NCBI GenBank assembly: GCA_964455095.1
Contig: CAYVUV010000001.1
Location: 1 to 5,299, forward strand
DNA length: 5,299 nucleotides
Origin: CAYVUV01 sp964455095
GTDB taxonomy: Bacteria > Desulfobacterota > Binatia > HRBIN30 > CADEER01
Direction: 5' to 3'
Shown: piece by piece, positions 1-5,190 of the stretch
How the letters are laid out: each line of letters opens with the position of its first letter
Numbering within the stretch: the stretch's first letter is position 1
Notes under the pieces: model-generated
Databases searched by the model: none
Seen by the model: only the letters and a program-made list of their open reading frames with translations
Told to the model about the DNA's origin: nothing
Program-made: the position numbers and the translations under genes

Positions 1-31
1 CCGCCGGGTGGGACGACGTCGAGGAGAGGAT

Positions 32-682
32 TCACCGCCGCGTCAGGCCATGCTGCCCGAGGCGCCACCGCAGCAGGTCGATGCGGTCCTGGCCGAAGAA
101 CGGCTCGCCCTCGAAGACCATGGTCGGCACGCCCCAGTGGCCGGCGGCTTCGAGGTCGGCCTGGTTGCGCTCGATCACCGCGTCGTAGTGCGCCGGATCG
201 GCGGTGATGGCGGCACCCATCGTCGCCAGGTCGAGCCCGGCGCGCGCCGTCGCCTCGGCCAGATGCGTCCCCTCGTGCCAGCCGGCCACCTGACCGTTCC
301 AGATGATCTGCGACACCTCGTCGAGGAACGGCAGCCCACGGCCGCGCCGCGCCGCGTCGACGCCGAGGCGCGTCAGGCGGTAGATGTACGGCTGCTCGGC
401 GGCGATGGTGCCCGCGACGAAGTCCTGCACGATGGGATCGGGACGCGGCCAGCCGTAGTCGATGCCGTTGTACTGTGCGATGCGCATGGTGTCGCGCAGG
501 ACGTACGGCGGCCAGAGCGGATTGACGCGCTCGAAAAAGCTCGGATCGCGCACCGCCAGGGGCAGCACGGGCCGCACGGCGATGTTGAGATCGTACTCCG
601 CCGTCAGTTGCACCAGGCGGGGCGTCGCGAGGTAGGAATAGGGACTGCGAAAGGACCAGAACAGATCGATGGCGAGCGTCAT
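32..682 (-). CDS. 2-hydroxychromene-2-carboxylate isomerase-like protein (DsbA / GST-kappa fold)
   Basis: A 216-residue cytoplasmic protein of the thioredoxin-fold DsbA/HCCA-isomerase family, close to the usual 200-220 aa. Residues 10-19 (SFRSPYSYLA) match the N-terminal active-site segment of HCCA isomerases. There a Ser (here S13), not the redox CxxC of DsbA, sits at the start of the helix. Residues 184-187 (GVPT) are the cis-proline loop, followed by a typical MVFEGEPFFGQDRIDLL tail. Known members use glutathione to isomerise 2-hydroxychromene-2-carboxylate in naphthalene degradation, but many homologues have unknown substrates, so the fold is certain and the substrate is not. No signal peptide is seen. 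The ATG at 682 has an AGGGAAG ribosome-binding site 8 nt upstream. The gene lies 48 bp downstream of the metallo-hydrolase gene with no terminator between them, so the two are probably co-transcribed. No ring-hydroxylating dioxygenase or other naphthalene-pathway gene is in the window. Confidence 0.9.
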   Translation of the reverse strand: MTLAIDLFWSFRSPYSYLATPRLVQLTAEYDLNIAVRPVLPLAVRDPSFFERVNPLWPPYVLRDTMRIAQYNGIDYGWPRPDPIVQDFVAGTIAAEQPYIYRLTRLGVDAARRGRGLPFLDEVSQIIWNGQVAGWHEGTHLAEATARAGLDLATMGAAITADPAHYDAVIERNQADLEAAGHWGVPTMVFEGEPFFGQDRIDLLRWRLGQHGLTRR

Positions 683-730
683 GGGCGCATCTTCCCTGGG
701 TCGCCGCCGCCGCGCAAACGATCGCAGCCT

Positions 731-1660
731 TCAGACGGCGTGATATCGGCCGGGCTCGACTTCGCGTACCTGCCCGCTGCGCAACAGGCGTTCGATATGC
801 TGGCCCATGCTGCGCCGTTCGACCGGTTCGGCGTACGGCACCGGATCCTGCGGCCGGTAGACGAACCGATGCGCCGCCACGTCGTCCAAGGTGTGCGGCT
901 CGGCGAGAAACGCCAACAACCGGCGCTCGCGATCGGCGATCACGGCGGCAAAGCGATCGAGCCGCTCGAGAAACGCGGCGCGCCCCTCGACGACCCCGAT
1001 GTGGTGAAAGGTCGCATACCACCGCGCCTCGATCTCGCGCACGCGCCGCAGCGAGCGGTCGAAGTCTTCAAGGTTCGACCACGCGTCGCCGTAGTACGGA
1101 CCGAAGCTGCTCAGATCGATGTCGCCGAGATAGAGCACGTCGTCGGGCTCGCAATAGAAGCAGCAATGTCCGCGCGTGTGTCCGGGCGTGTGGACGACGC
1201 GCACGCGCGCGCCGCCGAGGTCGAACACCTCGCCGTCGCGAAAGCCCACGGCATCGGCGCGTGGCGTGAAATGAAACTCGTCGACGACGACGCGGCGAAA
1301 TGCCTCGTCGACCGGACCGGTGAAACCGTAGATCGCCATCAGACCTTCGAGCGAGCGAATGCCGGGCCGATCGAGCTCGTGAAAGTGCCAGGGAGCGTCG
1401 GGGAACAGGTGATTGCCCGCGACGTGATCCTCGTGACAATGGCTGTTCAACACCCGATCGATGCGCGGCAACGCGGCGCGGCGGGCGATCAGCGACAGCG
1501 ACGGGTCGATCAGCAGCGCCTCTTCGGCCCCGCGCACGAGCAGCGAGTTACCGTGCGGATATTTCCCGCCGCGTTCGCCGACCAACACGGTGACCTGGCC
1601 GAGGCGGCGATCGGGAGAGTGATCTGTAGTGTGCGACACGGCGGCGGGTTCCGACGGCAA
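731..1660 (-). CDS. MBL-fold metallo-hydrolase with C-terminal winged-helix-like domain
   Basis: Up to 309 residues. The metallo-beta-lactamase core spans about residues 22-240. The zinc motif HxHxDH is at 74-79 (HCHEDH). Further ligands are H161 in HTPGHTRGH, D180 in YLGDIDLSS and H219/H220 in FHH, so a complete dinuclear site is present and the enzyme should be an active hydrolase. The last 55 residues, with QHIERLLRSGQVREVEPGRY, resemble the small winged-helix domain following the MBL core in LACTB2-like proteins. There is no signal peptide, so it is probably cytoplasmic. The substrate is unknown; thioesters, lactones and glutathione thioesters are family possibilities. The longest reading uses a TTG at 1660. 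A GTG at 1639 is an alternative giving 302 aa. Neither has a strong Shine-Dalgarno, and a possible promoter just upstream would favour the GTG. It lies 48 bp before the isomerase-like gene, probably as one operon. Confidence 0.9.
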   Translation of the reverse strand: MPSEPAAVSHTTDHSPDRRLGQVTVLVGERGGKYPHGNSLLVRGAEEALLIDPSLSLIARRAALPRIDRVLNSHCHEDHVAGNHLFPDAPWHFHELDRPGIRSLEGLMAIYGFTGPVDEAFRRVVVDEFHFTPRADAVGFRDGEVFDLGGARVRVVHTPGHTRGHCCFYCEPDDVLYLGDIDLSSFGPYYGDAWSNLEDFDRSLRRVREIEARWYATFHHIGVVEGRAAFLERLDRFAAVIADRERRLLAFLAEPHTLDDVAAHRFVYRPQDPVPYAEPVERRSMGQHIERLLRSGQVREVEPGRYHAV

Positions 1661-1662
1661 TC

Positions 1663-1692
1663 TCTATACGTCGCGCCGCGCCGCGGAGTCCA
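1663..1692 (-). promoter_or_regulatory. possible promoter of the metallo-hydrolase/isomerase pair
   Basis: Reading the minus strand, TGGACT (1692-1687) and TATAGA (1668-1663) are separated by 18 bp. Each matches the sigma70 consensus at four of six positions. It lies in the 97-bp gap after the glycosyltransferase stop, where a promoter for the next two genes would be expected. Transcription would begin near 1656, which is downstream of the TTG codon at 1660. If the promoter is real, translation must therefore start at the GTG at 1639. The match is moderate and the surrounding DNA is very GC-rich, so this is a weak call. Confidence 0.3.
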
Positions 1693-1728
1693 CGCCCGGC
1701 GCGGCCCGCTGCTGGGGAACCGCGGAGC

Positions 1729-1757
1729 GGGTCGGGCCCCCGGCCACCACTCGACCC
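1729..1757 (-). terminator. hairpin directly after the GT39 stop codon, possible weak terminator
   Basis: GGGTCG (1729-1734) and CGACCC (1752-1757) form a perfect 6-bp inverted repeat that abuts the glycosyltransferase stop codon. In the minus-strand RNA an inner GGCC/GGCC stem with a 3-nt loop can stack on it, leaving a 6-nt bulge on one side. No U-run follows, so it is not a classical intrinsic terminator. It could be an mRNA 3' stabiliser, or chance in GC-rich DNA. Confidence 0.25.
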
Positions 1758-3284
1758 TCAGCGATACATCCTCATTTGCGGCCAGAGCTCGCGCAGCGGT
1801 CGGCGCGCGTGATGACACAGGTAGACGGCCTGCGCCTGCAGGAGCTCCATGCAAAACGGGCAGTCGATTTCGGCGCGCCGCTCACACGTCGTGAACCACT
1901 CGTGCAGATCGACCTCTGAGCCGTGCACGACGATCATCAACTCACCGCTGGCGTTGCCCGGACCCCACAGTCCGTACTGGTTGTGCCGTCCGATGGCCCG
2001 TGGCAGCCCGCGCTTGCGGCCCAAGATATTTACCGCGCCGGTTTCACCGAAGTAACTCGTCAGTATCTCGACCCGCGATCGTTCATCCGCCGACAGACTT
2101 TCGAAAACTTCCTGTATCGGTTTGAGCACGGCTTCCGCGTGCAGTTCCAAGCCCAGGTGCATCGGCAGGGTGCCGCCGCGCTCGATCTCGTCACGCGGGC
2201 GGATGCCGAGCGCGTTCTGGTAGGTGACCGTCGCGTCGGGCGACAATATCGGCATGGCCAACGGCGCCCCCACGGCGGCGACGATGACCAGCGCGGTCGC
2301 CGCCGCCCCCATGACCCACCATCGCCCGCGCGCAAGACCTTCCACCGCCACACCCCCGGCGGCAAGTGCGATCGGATAGGCCGGGGCCAGATAGTGCGGG
2401 CGCGCGCTGCCCGAGAACGCCAACATCAGTAGCACGCTGACGAAGACCCACGCGGCGGCGCGATACCGCCGCCCGTCCGCCGTGAGAAAACACCAGATCA
2501 CGCCGCCGAGCACGAGGGGTGCAACCACGGGGTTGACGGCGAGCACCTGCTCCGAGACGAAGTCGAGCGGTGAGACACGGCCCACCTTGTAGAGTGCGGC
2601 GTTGCGGTTGAACTCGATGAACGGCCACCCGTGCCGCGACTGCCAGACGACGAACGGCACCATGCACACCACCCCCACGGCACCCGCCACCCACGGCCAC
2701 GGCGTACGCAGCCAGCGACGCTCGGGCGTGAGCAGCAGACCGACCCCGAGCCCCATCCCGAACCAGAGCATGCTGAGCTTGTTGAGCAGACCGACTCCCA
2801 TGACCGCGCCGAGGAGTAGCCACAGGCGACGGTCGGTTCCGTTGAGGATGCGAAGCACCAGCCATGTGGCCACGGCCCAGAGCGCCAGATCGATCGCGTT
2901 CATCGAGTAGAAGCTGCACATCGCGAGGGACACCAGCGTGGCCAGCGCCGCGAGGGCCGCGAGCCCCTGCGCCGAGCGACCGCCGCCCATCTCGCGCGCC
3001 ATCAGCCCCGTGAGCATGACCGTGCTGCTGCCCAGCAATGCCGGGAGGACGCGAATCGCGAGCGGCGAGTCGCCCAGCAGCGCGCGCACTGCGCCGAGTA
3101 CAACGATGGAAAACGGCGGGTGATCGACGAAACCCCAGTCCAACCGATCGATGCTGTCGAGATAGTACAGCTCGTCCGTCATGTAGCCCCACGCCAAAGG
3201 CCCCGCCGCGACGAGGTGGACCGCGAGCTTGATCAACGCCAACCCGAGAAGGAGACGCCATGCAACCGGCGGGCGCGGCGACAT
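1758..3284 (-). CDS. glycosyltransferase family 39 (GT-C fold, ArnT/PMT-like) integral membrane protein
   Basis: From the ATG at 3284 this is 508 residues, typical for bacterial GT39 (PMT_2) enzymes, which move a sugar from a polyprenyl-phosphate donor to lipid or protein on the outer face of the inner membrane. A first membrane helix at about 8-28 is followed by the conserved acidic loop TDELYYLD (D37, E38), the usual GT-C catalytic region, and by VDHPPFS at 54-60. Many hydrophobic helices run to about residue 342, including the SGSARPHYLAPAYP segment near 291-304. A soluble periplasmic tail follows (about 345-508), with YFGETGAVNILGRKRGLP and HNQYGLWGP motifs shared by this subfamily. The tail carries four cysteines (C468, C475, C478, C490). 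The ATG at 3284 is preferred to a GTG at 3338 because AAGG lies 5 nt before it and the extra N-terminal residues would be encoded across intergenic hairpins. The acceptor is unknown. Confidence 0.92.
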   Translation of the reverse strand: MSPRPPVAWRLLLGLALIKLAVHLVAAGPLAWGYMTDELYYLDSIDRLDWGFVDHPPFSIVVLGAVRALLGDSPLAIRVLPALLGSSTVMLTGLMAREMGGGRSAQGLAALAALATLVSLAMCSFYSMNAIDLALWAVATWLVLRILNGTDRRLWLLLGAVMGVGLLNKLSMLWFGMGLGVGLLLTPERRWLRTPWPWVAGAVGVVCMVPFVVWQSRHGWPFIEFNRNAALYKVGRVSPLDFVSEQVLAVNPVVAPLVLGGVIWCFLTADGRRYRAAAWVFVSVLLMLAFSGSARPHYLAPAYPIALAAGGVAVEGLARGRWWVMGAAATALVIVAAVGAPLAMPILSPDATVTYQNALGIRPRDEIERGGTLPMHLGLELHAEAVLKPIQEVFESLSADERSRVEILTSYFGETGAVNILGRKRGLPRAIGRHNQYGLWGPGNASGELMIVVHGSEVDLHEWFTTCERRAEIDCPFCMELLQAQAVYLCHHARRPLRELWPQMRMYR

Positions 3285-3306
3285 GGCGGCCTTGTACCAC
3301 CGGGTG

Positions 3307-3327
3307 AGCGTGTGTGCACGACACGCT
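3307..3327 (-). repeat. hairpin in the leader of the GT39 gene
   Basis: AGCGTGT (3307-3313) and ACACGCT (3321-3327) form a perfect 7-bp stem with a 7-nt loop. It lies 23 bp upstream of the GT39 ATG and about 35 bp after the DUF488 stop. No U-run follows. It could be a processing or attenuation structure, or an operator, between two same-strand genes. The inverted repeat is seen directly; any function is inferred. Confidence 0.4.
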
Positions 3328-3335
3328 TGCGGTGG

Positions 3336-3352
3336 CACCAGGGTCGATGGTG
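3336..3352 (-). repeat. second small hairpin after the DUF488 stop
   Basis: CACCA (3336-3340) and TGGTG (3348-3352) form a 5-bp stem with a 7-nt loop, 10 bp after the DUF488 stop codon. It is in tandem with the stronger hairpin at 3307-3327. It is short enough to be chance in GC-rich sequence and there is no U-tract. Confidence 0.25.
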
Positions 3353-3362
3353 GCGTATGGGG

Positions 3363-3749
3363 TCAGGCCAAGCGCGCGCCGCGCTCGAAGAGGAGCGCCT
3401 TCAGAACGGAGCGGTGACAGCGGGACTCGTCCTCGCAGTAGCATCCCACCGAGAAGGCCGATTCCTGCGACAGGGCCGCCAACAAGTCGAGCAGTCGCGT
3501 GGCGGGCGGGTGCTTCATCTCGGCTCGGTAGCGCTTGACGAACGTCTTCCACGCCCGCTCGTCCCTGGCCCCGAGCGCCACCTTGACCAGCGCTTCCGAC
3601 GGCGCCAACTCCGGCAGCCAGACGTCGTAGAAGTCGCGCGAAGCGAATTCGCCTTTGGGCACGCCACGCGGCGGGCGCCGCACCGTGCCGAGGCGCAGCC
3701 CCTCGCCGCGACGGCGCGCAGTGCCGAGTTGAACGACGCGAATTGCCAT
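3363..3749 (-). CDS. DUF488 family protein
   Basis: A 128-residue soluble protein of the DUF488 family, whose biochemical role is not established. Residues 1-30 (MAIRVVQLGT... with GEGLRLGTVRRPPRGVP) and FASRDFYDVWLPELAPS are strongly conserved in a widespread short subgroup. The hallmark is near the C-terminus: VGCYCEDESRCHRSVL at 106-121, giving C108-x-C110 and the C116-H117-R118 signature. These clustered Cys/His residues suggest metal binding or thiol chemistry, but that is inference. The ATG at 3749 is chosen because a long purine-rich Shine-Dalgarno (GGAGGAAGGAA, 3764-3754) ends 4 nt upstream. Reading further upstream gives only low-complexity sequence without family similarity. It is divergent from the Rieske gene and precedes the GT39 gene by 78 bp on the same strand. 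Confidence 0.92.
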   Translation of the reverse strand: MAIRVVQLGTARRRGEGLRLGTVRRPPRGVPKGEFASRDFYDVWLPELAPSEALVKVALGARDERAWKTFVKRYRAEMKHPPATRLLDLLAALSQESAFSVGCYCEDESRCHRSVLKALLFERGARLA

Positions 3750-3753
3750 GATC

Positions 3754-3764
3754 TTCCTTCCTCC
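3754..3764 (-). promoter_or_regulatory. strong ribosome-binding site fixing the DUF488 start
   Basis: On the minus strand GGAGGAAGGAA ends 4 nt before the ATG at 3749. It contains two overlapping Shine-Dalgarno-like cores and decides the start against the longer upstream reading that reaches 4181. Confidence 0.75.
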
Positions 3765-3804
3765 GTTCCGCTTCTCAGTCCATCCCACTTTCACCCGGGA
3801 AAGG

Positions 3805-3836
3805 GCTATACCCACGGTGGGAGTCCTGCATGCCAA
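3805..3836 (-). promoter_or_regulatory. possible promoter with internal palindrome, divergent region
   Basis: On the minus strand TTGGCA (3836-3831) and TATAGC (3810-3805) are separated by 20 bp. The spacer holds the palindrome CCCACCGTGGG (3821-3811), two 5-bp arms around a single central base. The hexamers are reasonable, but the spacing is longer than the 17-bp optimum. It lies in the only shared regulatory region between the DUF488 gene and the Rieske gene. A long spacer with a central palindrome is the layout used by MerR-family activators, though no such regulator is in the window. The -10-like hexamer is also partly self-complementary with the opposite strand (TATACC, 3807-3812). No good plus-strand -35 was found. 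Confidence 0.25.
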
Positions 3837-3872
3837 GATCAAGGTCGCGCGCTTCACCCTCCCCGCGCTCGC

Positions 3873-3880
3873 GGAGGGAG
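3873..3880 (+). promoter_or_regulatory. strong ribosome-binding site fixing the Rieske start
   Basis: GGAGGGAG occurs 2 nt before the ATG at 3883, with the GGAGG core 5 nt away. It is the best Shine-Dalgarno in the region and rejects the longer reading from 3748, whose extra 45 residues overlap the divergent promoter region and have no Rieske similarity. Confidence 0.75.
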
Positions 3881-3882
3881 AC

Positions 3883-4203
3883 ATGACACGCGTCGTTGTC
3901 GGATCGCTGAGCGGGCTTCCGGACGGACGAGGTGCCGCGGTGCGGATCGGCACAGTGCGCATCGCCCTCTTTCGGATCGGCGAACGGGTGTTGGCCATCG
4001 AGGACCGCTGCACACATCGCGGCTTCCCCCTGAACGACGGCGCGCTGTCCGGCGATACGGTGCGCTGCCGGACCCATGGGGCGTGCTTCGACCTCGTCAC
4101 CGGAAACGTCGTGCACGGACCGGCGCGGCGTGCGGCACGCATCTTCGCAGTCGAGATCGCCGGCGGTGAGGTCACCCTCATCCTGCCCGACGGGTCGATA
4201 TGA
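3883..4203 (+). CDS. Rieske [2Fe-2S] ferredoxin
   Basis: A 106-residue single-domain Rieske protein, the normal size for soluble ferredoxins of multicomponent non-haem iron oxygenases (BphF-like) and for NirD-like subunits. The cluster motif is complete: C43-T-H45, 16 intervening residues, then C62-R-T-H65. This gives two cysteine and two histidine ligands for a [2Fe-2S] centre. It is followed by the typical HGACFDLVTGNVVHGPA segment (65-81). No transmembrane helix or Tat signal is present, so it is a cytoplasmic electron carrier, not a cytochrome bc1 subunit. The start at 3883 is set by the Shine-Dalgarno just upstream. There is no oxygenase alpha subunit, reductase or nitrite reductase next to it, so its partner is unknown. 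It may serve an oxygenase encoded elsewhere. Confidence 0.92.
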   Translation: MTRVVVGSLSGLPDGRGAAVRIGTVRIALFRIGERVLAIEDRCTHRGFPLNDGALSGDTVRCRTHGACFDLVTGNVVHGPARRAARIFAVEIAGGEVTLILPDGSI

Positions 4204-4234
4204 GCGGAGGGGGGTCTCCTTCACGAAGCGGCGC

Positions 4235-4266
4235 GAGCGCGATCAAGATCCAGAAGCCGGGCGCTC
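4235..4266. repeat. inverted repeat abutting the methyltransferase -35 box
   Basis: GAGCGC (4235-4240) and GCGCTC (4261-4266) are perfect 6-bp complementary arms separated by 20 bp. The right arm ends at the base before the -35 hexamer. It could be an operator, or a weak transcript-end hairpin 32 bp after the Rieske stop. No T-run follows. The repeat is seen; the role is inferred. Confidence 0.35.
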
Positions 4267-4296
4267 TTGACGCTTGCGAAGGGAAGTCTCGATAAT
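4267..4296 (+). promoter_or_regulatory. sigma70-type promoter of the FkbM methyltransferase gene
   Basis: TTGACG (4267-4272) and GATAAT (4291-4296) are separated by 18 bp. Each matches the housekeeping consensus at five of six positions, which stands out in such GC-rich DNA. Transcription is predicted to begin around 4302-4304, leaving only about 7-9 nt before the ATG at 4311. This agrees with the lack of a recognisable Shine-Dalgarno before that ATG. The methyltransferase therefore appears to have its own transcription unit, separate from the Rieske gene. Confidence 0.65.
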
Positions 4297-4310
4297 CCCC
4301 ACGGCGACGC

Positions 4311-5099
4311 ATGCAGCCCAGGCCATCCCTCCTCCCGCGCCTTGTCGCACGCCTCCGTCGCCTGCGGCACGAGCTCTTCGACCGCCCGCCCTCGCCGCAG
4401 GATTGGGAGCGGCGCCTGCAGGGTATCGTCGCGGAGACCGTCGCCGAGTCGCTGCGCTGGGTCGCCGCGGACGGTTCGTTCGTCGACGTCGGCGCGAACG
4501 TCGGGGTCTATGCGGAAGCGGTATTGCGCGCTCGTCCGGGCGCTCGCGCCTGGCTGTTCGAGCCGGTCAGGGAGCATTTCGAGCGCTGCCGCGCCCGCTT
4601 CGCCGGCCGTGCGGGTGTCGTGGTCGAGCCCCTCGCGCTCGGCGACGACGCGGGCGAGAAAACGATCCTCAAGCTCAAGCACAACCCGGGTGGGAACACG
4701 CTCGTACACGAGCTGGCCGAACGCTGGCGCGGCGGACACGAGAACGCCGACGGCAAGACCGAGAGCCCGATGCACTTCAGCCCGGAGCGCGTTCAATGCC
4801 GCGTCTTCGACGACTATGCGCGCCAACACGGGATCGAGCGCGTCGACTTCGTGAAGACCGACACCGAAGGCTTCGACCACCGCGTCCTGCGCGGCATGCT
4901 CGGGTTCCTCGAACGCTGCGACCCGAAGCCCGTCATCATGGCCGAGCTGTGGCGCGCGGATATCTTCCCCGACTATGCGGAGCAGATGGAGGTCCTCGCA
5001 TCGCTCTACGGCCTGGGATACGGGCCTGTCGACCTGACGAAGATGAACCTGGCCCAGGACTTCCTGCTCGTGCCGAAGGGCCGCACGCCCTTGCGGTGA
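4311..5099 (+). CDS. FkbM family SAM-dependent methyltransferase
   Basis: A 262-residue class I methyltransferase. A basic, helical N-terminus (about 1-22, many Arg/Leu) precedes the Rossmann core. Motif I is FVDVGANVGVY at 57-67. The acidic residue that would bind the SAM ribose is E84 in WLFEPV. LALGD is at 108-112. The FkbM signature VKTDTEGFDHRVLRGM is at 181-196, with D184 and E186. FkbM-type enzymes O-methylate hydroxyls of sugars or polyketides (FkbM itself acts in FK506 biosynthesis), and many are found in surface-polysaccharide loci; the acceptor here is unknown. The ATG at 4311 is the only sensible start: an in-frame TAA lies 15 bp upstream, and no ATG, GTG or TTG follows soon in frame. 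There is no clear Shine-Dalgarno, consistent with the near-leaderless promoter. It is 107 bp after the Rieske gene and converges with the VOC gene. Confidence 0.9.
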   Translation: MQPRPSLLPRLVARLRRLRHELFDRPPSPQDWERRLQGIVAETVAESLRWVAADGSFVDVGANVGVYAEAVLRARPGARAWLFEPVREHFERCRARFAGRAGVVVEPLALGDDAGEKTILKLKHNPGGNTLVHELAERWRGGHENADGKTESPMHFSPERVQCRVFDDYARQHGIERVDFVKTDTEGFDHRVLRGMLGFLERCDPKPVIMAELWRADIFPDYAEQMEVLASLYGLGYGPVDLTKMNLAQDFLLVPKGRTPLR

Positions 5100-5106
5100 A
5101 AAGAGG

Positions 5107-5146
5107 GCGGGACGTATGACGTGCTCGGGCAGCGTCAGCGTCCCGC
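5107..5146. terminator. long hairpin between convergent genes, probable bidirectional terminator
   Basis: GCGGGACG (5107-5114) pairs perfectly with CGTCCCGC (5139-5146). Inside it TGACG (5117-5121) pairs with CGTCA (5133-5137), and TGC (5122-5124) with GCA (5129-5131) around a TCGG loop. That makes about 16 base pairs interrupted only by small bulges. It begins 8 bp after the methyltransferase stop and lies between that gene and the convergent VOC gene, the expected place for a shared terminator. No clear T-run follows on either strand, so termination might need Rho, or the structure may protect the mRNA 3' end. Confidence 0.55.
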
Positions 5147-5190
5147 GTGGATCAGTTCACCGCGCTCACCGCGATGTTGGCCATGTGAGA

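Noticed and set aside
1..31. Possible coding sequence at the left edge
   Set aside because: Only 31 bp follow the isomerase stop. No start codon with context, motif or hairpin can be supported.
1681..1727. Two copies of CCGCGGAG 39 bp apart between GT39 and the metallo-hydrolase
   Set aside because: An 8-bp GC-only direct repeat is likely by chance in this composition and does not match an attachment site or transposon end.
8..1894. A 628-codon plus-strand reading frame running antisense to two genes
   Set aside because: It spans the isomerase gene, the metallo-hydrolase gene and both of their flanking gaps. It has an arginine-, alanine- and histidine-rich composition and no recognisable domain. 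Open antisense frames of this kind are expected from third-position GC bias.
2191..3552. A 453-codon minus-strand frame overlapping the GT39 and DUF488 genes
   Set aside because: It is out of frame with two clear protein families, is very rich in Arg, Gly and Ala, and lacks membrane helices or motifs.
3120..4169. A 349-codon plus-strand frame across the DUF488 and Rieske region
   Set aside because: It is antisense to DUF488 and out of frame with the Rieske gene. No family features appear in the translation.
4221..4880. A 219-codon minus-strand frame antisense to the methyltransferase
   Set aside because: The plus strand there encodes a full FkbM domain with motif I and the D-x-EG signature. 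The antisense product has no recognisable motif and no promoter or ribosome-binding site.
5149..5182. A tiny minus-strand ORF (ATG to TGA, ten codons) after the VOC stop
   Set aside because: It has no ribosome-binding site and no similarity I recognise. It lies in the 3' region of the VOC gene and is probably chance.
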